Source of the DNA: Myxococcales bacterium
Lineage (GTDB): Bacteria > Myxococcota_A > Polyangia > Palsa-1104
Reading direction: 5' to 3'
DNA: 59,337 nucleotides
Assembly (NCBI GenBank): GCA_003170275.1
Contig: PNAM01000060.1
Coordinates: 1-59,337, forward strand
Shown: positions 40,596 to 48,764 of the stretch, piece by piece
Numbering within the stretch: position 1 is the first letter of the stretch
Layout of the letters: every line of letters begins with the position of its first letter
Translations under genes and position numbers: made by a program
Notes under the pieces: model-generated
What the model was told of the DNA's origin: nothing
What the model saw: the letters and a program-made list of their open reading frames with translations, nothing else
Databases searched by the model: none

Positions 40596-43262
40596 CTAGA
40601 AGTAGGCCTTGAGGGTGAATTGCAGGTTGATCGGCACGCCCGGCGTGTAGTGCACGTCGACCACGCCGGAGCGGGTGTTCTTGCCGCCCGCGTTCGGATC
40701 GGCCGCGAACCCCACGCCGCAGCGGTTGACGAAGCTGCCGTCGGAGAGCTGGTTGCCCGAGCCGGCGTAGTTGGGATTGCGTGGGTTGTTGGTCTCGTCG
40801 TAGGTGCACGAACGGTTGCCGAGCTGCGCCTCGCGCCACAGGGAGTTGAACAGGTTCTGCGCCGAGACCGACAGCTCGAGAAAGCGCCAGCGATAGGACG
40901 CGTAGGCGTCTACGATGAAGTAGCCCTGCGTCGTCACGCGGCTCGGATCGTAGTCGGGGTTGGGCTGGCCGTTGGGCAGGGTCCTGGACGTGAAGTACTG
41001 GTACTCGGGGCTGGTCTCGTCGAACGCCGGCCGCTCGCCGAGGTAGCGGAAGCGCAGCCCGCCGCGCAGCCCGAAGCGGGTCTTCGCGGTCAGCCCGCCG
41101 GTGAGGTACAGCTTGGGCGCGAGCGCGATCTGGCCGCCGCTGCCCTGATCCGGAACCGACGTCGAGGTCGCCTGCGCCAGATCGACGTCCGCGTACAGCC
41201 AGCTGACGATCTGCGCGCGCACCTCCAGATCGAAGCCGATGCGGCGCGTCGGGGCCGACGGCACGAACGCCGAATGATCGGCGTCGAACACGGTCTCGTT
41301 CTCGAGGTAGCTCAGCCAGAACGCGGCGGCGATGTCGATGCGGTTGAACAGGTGCGCGCGCGCGCCGAGCTCGCCGCCGTAGATGCGCGGGATGGCGTGC
41401 ACCGTGAAGGTCGAGCCGTCGGCGTTGGTGCGGCGCACGTTGTCGCTGAGCGCCACCTGCGCCTGGTTGGTGTGAAAGCCCATCCCGAAGTTGACGTACA
41501 GCTCGAGTAGGTCGGGAATCGGCGTGATCACCGCCGAGGCTTTGGGCGAGACGATGGCGAATTCGCGCGTGCCCGAGGTCGGGCGCTGGCCGGCGCCGAG
41601 CGTCTCCGACAGATCGTTCACGTCGAAGCCGAAGTAATCGGTGCGCGCGCCGGCCAGCATACGGAAGTACTTACTGAAGACCACGTCCTCTTCGAGGTAG
41701 CCGGCCACGTTGAGCTGATCGACGTCGTCGTTGTTGCCGTCGAACGCCAGCCCGCTTGAGTCGACGTGCCGCCCGAGCCGCTTGCGAAAGTCGCCGTTCT
41801 GGCTCTCGACGTCCCAGCGATCGACGTGGATGCCGTCGTAGCGCAGCTCCGCGCCCAGCGTGGTGCGGAAGGACAGCTTTCGCCAGCGACGGTGAAAGTG
41901 GTAGGCGATGCGCGCGCCGGTGAAGGTGCGGCTGTCGTCCTGCTCGATCTCGGAGCCGTTGACCGGGTCTCCGAGGAAGAACGTGAAGTCGTTGAACAGC
42001 GCGAGCTTGTAGCGCGTGACGTAGACCGTCGCCTCGAACTCGTGGTCGCCGCCCTTGTACTTGAGAAAGCCGGTGAACATCTGCCGCTCGGTCTCGCCGC
42101 CTTCGGACGGGTCCTCGGAGCCGAACTGGCCGATGCGCGAGACGTCGCGCGAGGGAATCTGTCCCGAGCCGATCCAGCCGGAGCCGTAGGCCTGAAAGAA
42201 CAGGCCGATCTTCAGCTGCGGCGTGACGTCGTAGGTCAGCTTGCCGAACAGGTTGTAGCGCTTGAGATCTTCGGACGCGGTGAACGGCCCCTTGTCGTAC
42301 GCGGCCTCGAACGCGATCCACGGGTGCAGCTTCGAGGCCCAACCGGGGAGCGTGGGCGAGACGATCCCGACGAAGCGCCCTTGCGCCACCGCGCGCCCGG
42401 CGATCGACGGGAACATGCCCAGCGTGTACTGGATGCTGTTCGAGTCGAACTTCTCGCGCGTGATCAGGTTGACCGCGCCGGCCGTCGAGAAATCGCCGAA
42501 GCGCACGTCGTAGGGCCCCTTGACCACGTCGATGCGCTCGAGCGCCTCGGGGATGAGCCAGTGCAGATCGGCGTACCCCTGCCCGTGCGCGTGCGAGGGC
42601 ATGTTGACCGGGATGCCGTCGATGAACACGCCCACGTCGGTGCCGTGATCGGCATCGAAGCCGCGCAGGAACAGCTGGTCGGCCTTGCCGCCGCCCTGGT
42701 GCTGCACCGCGAGCAGCCCGGGCACCACGCGCAGCACGTCGTTGGGCGAGGTGTGCGGGCGCAGATCGAAGTCGAGGTTGCGAATGGTCGACGCCGACGC
42801 GGCGCTGGTGGGTCCGCGTGAGACCACCGTGCTCTCGTAGGCGGGCGCAGCCTCCGCCGACGGCGCTGGCTCGGCGTCGACCTCGGCGGTCAGGTGCGGC
42901 CGGATGACGAACTGCTGATCGAAGAGCACTGTCGACGCGACCGCCTGACCGTCGCGCGTCGCCGGATGGAACTTGAATCGCTTCGCCGCAACCACCGCCG
43001 CCTCGTCGAGACCGAAGCCCGCGGCCTTCGAGATCTTGACCTCGGTGACCGTGCCATCCGCGCCAATGGCCAGCTCCAGGCCGACCACCCCGCCAATGCC
43101 GGCCTGGCGCGCCGCCTCGGGATAGAGCGGCTGGACCCGCTCGACCAACACCGGCGCGGTCAGCCCCGGTGTGGGCGCGGCCTCCTCTGCCTCCCCCGGC
43201 TCGTGCGCGCCCACGCGCGCCGCGAGCAAGCTCACGACGAGTAACGAAATTTTCAAACGCAT
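40596..43262 (-). CDS. TonB-dependent receptor fused to a TonB C-terminal domain
   Basis: 888 residues. Signal peptide MRLKISLLVVSLLAARVGA, then a TonB-type C-terminal domain (about 40-120: VERVQPLYPEAARQAGIGGVVGLELAIGADGTVTEVKISKAAGFGLDEAAV... RFKFHPATRDGQAV), a short Ala/Pro linker, the plug domain (about 155-280: NDVLRVVPGLLAV, ADQLFLRGFDADHGTDVGVFIDGIPVN, RIDVVKGPYDVRFGDFSTAGAVNLITREKF) and a barrel ending in ...NLQFTLKAYF with terminal Phe as outer-membrane receptors do. A TonB domain on the receptor itself, in the position usually held by a signalling domain, is odd. With the His-rich protein upstream, a metal or metal-chelate is the likely cargo (inference). Confidence 0.9.
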   Translation of the reverse strand: MRLKISLLVVSLLAARVGAHEPGEAEEAAPTPGLTAPVLVERVQPLYPEAARQAGIGGVVGLELAIGADGTVTEVKISKAAGFGLDEAAVVAAKRFKFHPATRDGQAVASTVLFDQQFVIRPHLTAEVDAEPAPSAEAAPAYESTVVSRGPTSAASASTIRNLDFDLRPHTSPNDVLRVVPGLLAVQHQGGGKADQLFLRGFDADHGTDVGVFIDGIPVNMPSHAHGQGYADLHWLIPEALERIDVVKGPYDVRFGDFSTAGAVNLITREKFDSNSIQYTLGMFPSIAGRAVAQGRFVGIVSPTLPGWASKLHPWIAFEAAYDKGPFTASEDLKRYNLFGKLTYDVTPQLKIGLFFQAYGSGWIGSGQIPSRDVSRIGQFGSEDPSEGGETERQMFTGFLKYKGGDHEFEATVYVTRYKLALFNDFTFFLGDPVNGSEIEQDDSRTFTGARIAYHFHRRWRKLSFRTTLGAELRYDGIHVDRWDVESQNGDFRKRLGRHVDSSGLAFDGNNDDVDQLNVAGYLEEDVVFSKYFRMLAGARTDYFGFDVNDLSETLGAGQRPTSGTREFAIVSPKASAVITPIPDLLELYVNFGMGFHTNQAQVALSDNVRRTNADGSTFTVHAIPRIYGGELGARAHLFNRIDIAAAFWLSYLENETVFDADHSAFVPSAPTRRIGFDLEVRAQIVSWLYADVDLAQATSTSVPDQGSGGQIALAPKLYLTGGLTAKTRFGLRGGLRFRYLGERPAFDETSPEYQYFTSRTLPNGQPNPDYDPSRVTTQGYFIVDAYASYRWRFLELSVSAQNLFNSLWREAQLGNRSCTYDETNNPRNPNYAGSGNQLSDGSFVNRCGVGFAADPNAGGKNTRSGVVDVHYTPGVPINLQFTLKAYF

Positions 43263-43308
43263 GATTCTCCCTAGCGTCGCGCCATCTCACAAAACTGGAA
43301 CTAGCGGA

Positions 43309-43893
43309 TCAGATCCAGGTGGTGACGGGCGGGGCGCGGGCGGCGTAGGTCGAGCGGAGCGCGGCTGCGTGGGATTCGAACGCGACGTCGAGCGCGAGCC
43401 GTTCGATCGGCAGCGCGGGTGGCGGAAAGATCGTCGTGGGCGTCGACAGCAGCGACGACGCCAGGTGCTCGAGCGAGCCCGCGCCGTGCGCAGGATCGAA
43501 CGGCGCCGGCGCGTGATGCTGGTGCGTGCGCGCCAGCAGGTCGTCGCCGAACGTATGCGGATGGCTCGGCGTCGCGCTCTCGCCGCACGCGACCAGTGTG
43601 AAGGCCGAATATTCGCAATCGATCGACAGCGCCCCCGCGTGCGCGACCTCCGAGAGCTCGAGCGCCGCCAGATCGGCATCGAACGCCGCGTGATGCGCCG
43701 CCTCGTCGAGCGGCGCGCCGGCTTCCTCGAAGAGCCCCCCGTAGATCGTGCCAAACGCGGTGTGCTGGTGGTCGGCCCCGTACCGATCGTGATGCAACCG
43801 GTGCAGCACCGGCACCGCGATCACGGTGGCCACATAGCTCGCGAGGACGGCGAAGGCGGCTAGGCGGGGGCGGCGCACGGAAGGTGCGACCAC
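43309..43893 (-). CDS. His-rich membrane-anchored protein upstream of receptor
   Basis: 194 residues from GTG. One N-terminal hydrophobic segment (AAFAVLASYVATVIAVPVLH) and a periplasmic part with many His in clusters (RLHHDRYGADHQH, AAHHAAFD, RTHQHHAP, PSHPHTF), ending PPVTTWI. His clusters suggest zinc, nickel or copper binding. It lies 46 bases upstream of the TonB-dependent receptor and is read in the same direction, so they form a likely metal-uptake pair. No known family. Confidence 0.65.
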   Translation of the reverse strand: MVAPSVRRPRLAAFAVLASYVATVIAVPVLHRLHHDRYGADHQHTAFGTIYGGLFEEAGAPLDEAAHHAAFDADLAALELSEVAHAGALSIDCEYSAFTLVACGESATPSHPHTFGDDLLARTHQHHAPAPFDPAHGAGSLEHLASSLLSTPTTIFPPPALPIERLALDVAFESHAAALRSTYAARAPPVTTWI

Positions 43894-43962
43894 GCTACTA
43901 CGACCGCCATGAGGAAATCAAAGTCACCCTCTGGCCCTACGAGCCGCTGGGCGAAGGATAAT

Positions 43963-43977
43963 ACCTGCTAAGCAGGT
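43963..43977. promoter_or_regulatory. Operator 1 (ACCTG-N5-CAGGT) ahead of wHTH gene
   Basis: ACCTGctaagCAGGT is a perfect dyad (7+1+7 if extended: ACCTGCT-A-AGCAGGT). It ends one base before the -35 TTGAAA. Its centre is 21 bases (two turns) from that of operator 2. Confidence 0.7.
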
Positions 43978-43978
43978 C

Positions 43979-44007
43979 TTGAAACCTGGATTGCAGGTCG
44001 ATATACT
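43979..44007 (+). promoter_or_regulatory. Sigma70-like promoter of wHTH/nucleotidyltransferase pair
   Basis: TTGAAA (43979-43984) and TATACT (44002-44007) are separated by 17 bases. The -10 ends 6 bases before the ATG at 44014, so the mRNA should be leaderless. Operator 2 fills the spacer. Confidence 0.7.
43984..43998. promoter_or_regulatory. Operator 2 (ACCTG-N5-CAGGT), in promoter spacer
   Basis: ACCTGgattgCAGGT lies between -35 and -10. A dimer bound here would block RNA polymerase. With operator 1, two turns away on the same face, it suggests cooperative autorepression by the wHTH protein. Confidence 0.7.
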
Positions 44008-44013
44008 TGCTTC

Positions 44014-44343
44014 ATGTTGTTAGACGCCCTATTCGGAAACCGCACTGCGGCGAAGGTGCTGATCTTCATCGGCGTCAACAAGGACGCATACGCCAAGGAG
44101 ATCGCCACCAGCACCGCTATCTCGCTCAACCTCGTACAGTCACAACTCAAGCGCCTCGAACGCGGCGGCGTCCTGGTGAGCAAACTGCGTGGGCGCATGC
44201 GCTTCTACTCGTTCAATCCGCGATTTCCGCTCGGAGATGATCTCGGAGCGATACTGCGAGACGCGATCGACTACATGCCCAACGACGAGCGCGAGATTTA
44301 CATGGTACGTCGCCGGCCACGCGCACCTGGGAAACCATTGTGA
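44014..44343 (+). CDS. Small winged-helix transcription regulator
   Basis: 109 residues, winged helix-turn-helix of the ArsR/MarR-like size (LFGNRTAAKVLIFIGVNKDAYAKEIATSTAISLNLVQSQLKRLERGGVLVSKLRGRMRFYSFNP), the last 30 residues basic (RRRPRAPGKPL). The recognition helix is VQSQLKRLERGG, followed by the wing GRMRFY. A probable repressor of its own promoter, at the two palindromes just upstream. It overlaps the following nucleotidyltransferase-like gene by 4 bases. The pair resembles a toxin-antitoxin or defence-type two-gene unit with the wHTH as antitoxin/regulator (inference). Confidence 0.75.
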   Translation: MLLDALFGNRTAAKVLIFIGVNKDAYAKEIATSTAISLNLVQSQLKRLERGGVLVSKLRGRMRFYSFNPRFPLGDDLGAILRDAIDYMPNDEREIYMVRRRPRAPGKPL

Positions 44344-44915
44344 CCCGGATCGCGATTCACTCGAAGATCACGCGCGCCGAGCTGGCCGCCGTCGTCTACA
44401 AGGCGATCCACGAAGATCTCGGCGACGATCCCGTGCTCGTCGGCGGCGCGGTCGTCAGCATCTACACCGAGGGGCGGTACCTGTCGAACGACCTCGACAT
44501 CGTCACTTGGTGTGACGACCAGAAGCTCAAGCCGGTCATGACCAAGCTCGGGTTTGAAAAGAAGGGCATGTACTGGCAGCACGCAAAAACCGACCTGCTC
44601 ATTCAGTTCGTCGGGTCTCCAGTGATGATCGGGCGCAAGTACGTCAAGGTGCCGTCGCGGCTGCAGACCCCGGCCGGCGAGTTGTCGATCATCTCCCCGC
44701 TCGACTCAGCCTGCGACCGTCTGGCGTGGTATCTCGGCGAGAGTGATCCACAGACGCTCGAACAGTGCGTCGACATCATCGTCACGCAGAACGTGCCGCT
44801 CGCCGGCATCACGCGGTGGCTCAAGAACGAGCAGTGGCCCGAGCAGACCAAGAAGGCGACGATGGTGCTGCTGAAAAAGAAGGTCGCCCGACAACGGAAG
44901 GCTCTGGCGCCTTAG
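44340..44915 (+). CDS. Nucleotidyltransferase-like protein paired with wHTH
   Basis: 191 residues. VLVGGAVVSIYTEGRYLSNDLDIVTW matches the Gly-Gly, then Asp-x-Asp metal motif of nucleotidyltransferase-fold proteins (as in MNT/AbiEii-type proteins): Gly-Gly at about residues 40-41, DLD around 57-59. Then an alpha/beta body with GRKYVKVPSRLQTPAGELSIISPLDSACDRLAWYLGESDPQTLEQCVDIIV and a helical end (KKATMVLLKKKVARQRKALAP). It might transfer a nucleotide to protein or tRNA. GTG start overlaps the wHTH gene (TTGTGA). Codon use and GC seem lower than in flanking genes. Confidence 0.65.
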   Translation: MTRIAIHSKITRAELAAVVYKAIHEDLGDDPVLVGGAVVSIYTEGRYLSNDLDIVTWCDDQKLKPVMTKLGFEKKGMYWQHAKTDLLIQFVGSPVMIGRKYVKVPSRLQTPAGELSIISPLDSACDRLAWYLGESDPQTLEQCVDIIVTQNVPLAGITRWLKNEQWPEQTKKATMVLLKKKVARQRKALAP

Positions 44916-44948
44916 TCAGTCCGCAGATACTGTCTGCTGCGCTCCCCA

Positions 44949-46085
44949 ATGAGAGGACTAGCAGCGCTCGTGCTTCTCCACTCCGCTCTCCTCGCGGTAG
45001 TGGGCCTTGCTGGTGGCGAGGAAAAGAGAACGGGTGCTGCGCGTGTTTCAGGAGTGGTTCGCTGGGATGATGGTACGCCGGCAGTTCAGGCGAGCGTCGA
45101 GCTCTCCGGGTGCCCGCGAGATGGAAGGTTGACCACCGAGCTCGGTCGCAGCGACGGATCGGGACGATATTCGTTTGAAACCAATTGTCTTGGGGTCGTT
45201 ATCTTGACGGCTGCTCGTTCTAGGAGCGAGGGACTTCAAGTGGGGAGTGGTACAGAGCTGACTCTCCGTCTGGGTCCCGGGGACGTTCGGTTGGTCGACT
45301 TGCAGGTACGCCGAGGTTCGCACCGAATCTCGGGCAGCGTGCAGAATGATCGAGGCCCGCAGAGTCACGCCGAAGTAGCAGTAATCCTGCTCCGGACCGA
45401 AACGCCCACTCTTGAAGCAGTTGTGCGAACGAACGCAGAAGGCGAATTCGTCGCACGCGAGCTGCCAGTCGGTGAATACCGCATTTCAGCAAGCAGTCGA
45501 GGCTTCATCCCGGGCATGTTGGAACACGTCTCTGTCGACGGTCCACCGGTACATCTTCGCCTCGCCAAGGGCGCATCCATTCATGGAATAGTTCGACAAG
45601 ATCCTAGAGCCGATTCTGTCGCAGTAACCGTGCAGTCGAAAGACGGGACTTCGGAGAGAATTCTAACCAAGAGAAGTTTCGTGTTTGAAGGCCTGTCGTT
45701 GGGCGAATATCGCATTTCGGCCCGTTCGGGGATGCGTTCAGCTTCTCAGGTTGTGATTGTGGAAGCGATTCGAGACTACGTGGTCAGTCTCACCCTAGCC
45801 AACCTCAAGTCACCCGTGGATTTGGTCGGACGCATCGTCGATGAGACTACGGGCAGCGGTGTGCCGGGGGCACTGGTAGTCGCGGTGCACGATGATGGAC
45901 AATCGCTTGCCAGGGCGGAATCGACGAACGACGGATCGTTCACTCTTAGAGGTGTACCCGTTCAGCGTCCTGTCTCCGTTCGCGTTGACGCCATGGGATA
46001 TCAACGAACGCTGCGATCGATTGACCCCGAAACGACAGCGGACTCGTTCGACCTCGGGGGCATCCCCGTGCGCAAGCAACAATAG
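44949..46085 (+). CDS. Secreted protein with regulatory-like beta-sandwich domains
   Basis: 378 residues: signal-like start (MRGLAALVLLHSALLAVVGLAGG), then about four carboxypeptidase-regulatory-like units (ISGSVQNDRGPQSHAEVAVILL; LRRTNAEGEFVARELPVGEYRISASSRGFIPG; VDLVGRIVDETTGSGVPGALVVAVHDDGQSLARAESTNDGSFTLRGVPV). Probably a surface adhesin or structural protein. Its third positions are clearly richer in A and T than in the surrounding genes (for example GTTATCTTGACGGCTGCTCG), a sign of recent transfer. It follows the wHTH/nucleotidyltransferase pair by 33 bases in the same direction. Confidence 0.7.
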   Translation: MRGLAALVLLHSALLAVVGLAGGEEKRTGAARVSGVVRWDDGTPAVQASVELSGCPRDGRLTTELGRSDGSGRYSFETNCLGVVILTAARSRSEGLQVGSGTELTLRLGPGDVRLVDLQVRRGSHRISGSVQNDRGPQSHAEVAVILLRTETPTLEAVVRTNAEGEFVARELPVGEYRISASSRGFIPGMLEHVSVDGPPVHLRLAKGASIHGIVRQDPRADSVAVTVQSKDGTSERILTKRSFVFEGLSLGEYRISARSGMRSASQVVIVEAIRDYVVSLTLANLKSPVDLVGRIVDETTGSGVPGALVVAVHDDGQSLARAESTNDGSFTLRGVPVQRPVSVRVDAMGYQRTLRSIDPETTADSFDLGGIPVRKQQ

Positions 46086-46106
46086 TTCGGCGGGCTTGAT
46101 CGTAGC

Positions 46107-47174
46107 TCAGGGGCGGGCGTGGGCGAGGAAGAAGTCGTAGCTGAGCGTGGTCGCGTCGGGGCCGGTCGGATCGGTGAAGGTCGCCGACGCCGGGCCGCCC
46201 GGCCAGGCGTGACCCGCGCCGTGGACCACGAAGGACTCGATCAGGAGCGCGCCCGCCTGATCGTCGTAGCGGCTCAGGTCGTAGCTGCGGCCGTTCGGCA
46301 CCTGCAGGGTCGCGGTCGACGTCGCGGTGGTCGAGACCGAGCCGTTGTGCAGCCCGTCGTCCGCGTAGTCGTTGGTGGAGAGCCACTGCGCGGTGACCTG
46401 CTGCCCGTTGATCGGCGCCGCGACCGGATCGGCGTCGCCGTGAAAGACGATCACCGGCATCGGCCGCGCGAACGAAGTCATCGCTTGATACGCCAGCGGT
46501 CCCTGCGTCGCCGGATCGGGCCCGCCGGTCGGCCCGCACGGCTGGCCCGCGTACTCGCAGCCGGCGACCACGCCGATCGCGGCGATCAGATCCGGATAGG
46601 TCGCGCCCAGGATCACCGACATCGCGCCGCCCGCCGACGGGCCGATCACGTAGACCTTCTTGGCGTCGATCGACCAGGTCTTCATCACGGTGCTGGTGAT
46701 GCCCGCGATCAGCGACGGCTCGCCCTTGCCGCGCTGCTGATTGCCCGAGTCGAACCAGTTCCAGCACAGCCCCGGGTTGGCCAGGCTCGACTGGACCGGG
46801 TACACGACCAGGAACGTGCGCGTGTCGGCGAGCGCCGTGTAGCGCGTCCCGGCCTCCTGCTGATCGACGGTGACGGTGCAGCCGTGCAGCACGACCACCA
46901 GCGGCACCGGCGTCGCGGGTTGATAGCCGGACGGGACGTAGACCCAATAGTCGCGCTGCCCCTGATCGTTGCTGTAGGTGCCGCTGACCCAGACGCCGGT
47001 TCCGCCGTCGGCGCGATCGGGCGACAGATCCGGCGACCGGTCGGACGACCCTCCGTCGATCGCGGTCGCGCCGTCGCCCGGCGCGCTTCCGTCGTTGCCG
47101 GCCGCGGGATCGTCGCCGCATCCGGCGCTCGCGCCGCAGATCCACACACAGGCGAGAAGGCGAAGCCAGCTCAT
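46107..47174 (-). CDS. PHB-depolymerase-type esterase lipoprotein
   Basis: 355 residues. Lipoprotein signal MSWLRLLACVWICGASAGC, a short Asp/Gly/Ser spacer, then an alpha/beta hydrolase of the LpqC/PHB depolymerase group: oxyanion HGCTVTVDQQEAGT, nucleophile elbow GPSAGGAMS, acid FHGDADPV, catalytic His in HGAGHAWPGG. Such enzymes cleave polyhydroxyalkanoate or feruloyl/acetyl esters in polysaccharides. It is the last gene of a three-gene minus-strand operon (TetR, alpha/beta hydrolase, this), overlapping the hydrolase by ATGA. Confidence 0.9.
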   Translation of the reverse strand: MSWLRLLACVWICGASAGCGDDPAAGNDGSAPGDGATAIDGGSSDRSPDLSPDRADGGTGVWVSGTYSNDQGQRDYWVYVPSGYQPATPVPLVVVLHGCTVTVDQQEAGTRYTALADTRTFLVVYPVQSSLANPGLCWNWFDSGNQQRGKGEPSLIAGITSTVMKTWSIDAKKVYVIGPSAGGAMSVILGATYPDLIAAIGVVAGCEYAGQPCGPTGGPDPATQGPLAYQAMTSFARPMPVIVFHGDADPVAAPINGQQVTAQWLSTNDYADDGLHNGSVSTTATSTATLQVPNGRSYDLSRYDDQAGALLIESFVVHGAGHAWPGGPASATFTDPTGPDATTLSYDFFLAHARP

Positions 47175-48058
47175 GACGCGACCTCCTGTAGCAATCGGGC
47201 GACGGTCGTGGCGCCGGCCTCTCCGAGGAGGATCGTGTAGTGGCTCGCATCCTCGACGGTGCGCAAGCCGGCCTGGGGCGCGTGCCGTCGCATCCGCGCC
47301 ACCACCTCGTCGGACAAGAGCGGTGGCAGGCCGCGGGCGGCGCCATGCGCGGCGCGGACGATCTCGATCGGAACCTCGACGCGGGCCAGACGGCGCTCGA
47401 TCGCGTCCAGGTCGAGCATCTCGTAGTACGCCGCGCGAACCGCGGGCTCGCCGGCCTTGCCGCGCACGCCGGCGGGAACGGTGCGCGCGTCGTACGCCGC
47501 GAACGCGTCGACCCAGGCGCTGCACGCGCCGGCGAGGCCCGGGAGCGCGCGCCAGCTCTCGACGTACGCGTCGAGGGTCGGGTAGCAGCGGCGCACCCGA
47601 TCGATCGAGTGCGCCATGGCCAGCTCGGCGAACACCCGCGGCGCGACGCCGGCCGGCGCAAGCGGCGGATGACCACCGTCGACCAGCAGCAGCCGGGAGA
47701 CCAGCCCGGGCTCATTGGCCGCCAGCGCGGTCGCGACGTAGGCGCCGAACGAGTGGCCGACGATCGCGCTCGGGCCTAGATCGAGCGAGCGCATCGCGCG
47801 GGCGACGTCGCGCGCGTGCTGATCGATGGTGTACGGCCCTGGCGGTTGGTCGGAGTCGCCGTGGCCGCGCAGATCGATCGCCAGGAGCGCGCGGGATTCC
47901 GCCAGCTGCCCGGCGACGCCGACGAAGCTCATCAGCGACGCGGTCACGCCATGGAGCGCGACGATCGGCGGACCGTCGCCCGGCCACTCGCCGCACGCGA
48001 GGCCGACGCCCTCGCCCGGCAGTCTCCCCCGGCGAAACCTGGTCGATCGCTGGTTCAT
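47171..48058 (-). CDS. Alpha/beta hydrolase
   Basis: 295 residues with the hydrolase core: HGVTASLMSF (oxyanion), LLAIDLRGHGDSDQPP, nucleophile elbow IVGHSFGAYVA, and His in DASHYTILL. Typical of small lactone/ester/epoxide-type hydrolases; the substrate is unknown. It lies between TetR and the PHB-type esterase, 10 bases after the regulator's stop, so it is under the TetR operator. Possibly the regulator's ligand is the substrate or product of these hydrolases. Confidence 0.9.
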   Translation of the reverse strand: MNQRSTRFRRGRLPGEGVGLACGEWPGDGPPIVALHGVTASLMSFVGVAGQLAESRALLAIDLRGHGDSDQPPGPYTIDQHARDVARAMRSLDLGPSAIVGHSFGAYVATALAANEPGLVSRLLLVDGGHPPLAPAGVAPRVFAELAMAHSIDRVRRCYPTLDAYVESWRALPGLAGACSAWVDAFAAYDARTVPAGVRGKAGEPAVRAAYYEMLDLDAIERRLARVEVPIEIVRAAHGAARGLPPLLSDEVVARMRRHAPQAGLRTVEDASHYTILLGEAGATTVARLLQEVAS

Positions 48059-48068
48059 GCGCTCTCCT

Positions 48069-48722
48069 TCAGCGCCGTCGCGCGCTCGGCCGAACGCCCA
48101 GCATGCGCAGCGCCAGCTCGGCGTAGACCCCGGTCAAGTGATCGATCGGTCGGTCTCGCGTGGGCCGATACCAATGGGCGACCCGCATGCCCATCCCGCC
48201 GATCGCGGCGCCCGCCAGCCAGGGATCCGGCGGGTCGAAGACCCCCGCCTGGACCCCGCGCTCGATCACGTCGATCAGGAGCCCTTCGGCCTGCTGTCGC
48301 AGCGCCAGGGCCGGCGCCGCAAGGGCGGGCGACAGCGCGTGCATCTCGTTGTTGGCCACCACCGCCAACATCGCGTACTCCGCGTGCAGCCGCACGTGCG
48401 CGCACACCAGCGCCTGGAGCTGTTCGACCGGACCGCCGCCAGCGTCGAGCAGCGCGCGGGTCATCGCGCGCAGATGCTCCTCGTGACCGATGCGTACCAG
48501 CTCGGCCAGAAGGTGCTCCTTGGAAGGATAGTGATCGTAGAGGTTCGCCGGCTTGAGCCCCAGCTCCTTGCCGATGTCCCGGATCGAGGTACCGTGAAAT
48601 CCGTCGCGCGCGAACAGCATCAGCCCGATCTCGAGGATCCGTCCGGCGGTGCCGCGCGGCAAGATGCCGGCGGGGAGCTTCGGGTCGTCCGTGAAGATGC
48701 GCGCGGCGGAGGCCTGGGACAT
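48069..48722 (-). CDS. TetR-family repressor
   Basis: 217 residues from ATG 48722. The N-terminal helix-turn-helix is AGRILEIGLMLFARDGFHGTSIRDIGKELGLKPANLYDHYPSKEHLLAEL. The C-terminal ligand domain has helices ending in VYAELALRMLG. Probable repressor of its own operon, with the alpha/beta hydrolase and PHB-type esterase. The operator is the 22-bp palindrome in its promoter (48731-48752). The start is chosen because the promoter -10 ends 6 bases before it; the ORF extends upstream to 48758 but covers the operator. Confidence 0.9.
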   Translation of the reverse strand: MSQASAARIFTDDPKLPAGILPRGTAGRILEIGLMLFARDGFHGTSIRDIGKELGLKPANLYDHYPSKEHLLAELVRIGHEEHLRAMTRALLDAGGGPVEQLQALVCAHVRLHAEYAMLAVVANNEMHALSPALAAPALALRQQAEGLLIDVIERGVQAGVFDPPDPWLAGAAIGGMGMRVAHWYRPTRDRPIDHLTGVYAELALRMLGVRPSARRR

Positions 48723-48728
48723 TCCGCG

Positions 48729-48758
48729 ATACTGACCGATCGATCGGTCAGTTGTCAA
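48729..48758 (-). promoter_or_regulatory. Promoter with 22-bp perfect TetR-type operator
   Basis: On the minus strand TTGACA (48758-48753) and CAGTAT (48734-48729) are 18 bases apart, and the -10 ends 6 bases before the TetR ATG, so the mRNA is leaderless. Between them lies a perfect 22-base palindrome (48731-48752; halves ACTGACCGATC and its complement) overlapping the -10, as expected for autorepression. Confidence 0.75.
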
Positions 48759-48764
48759 GGCCCG

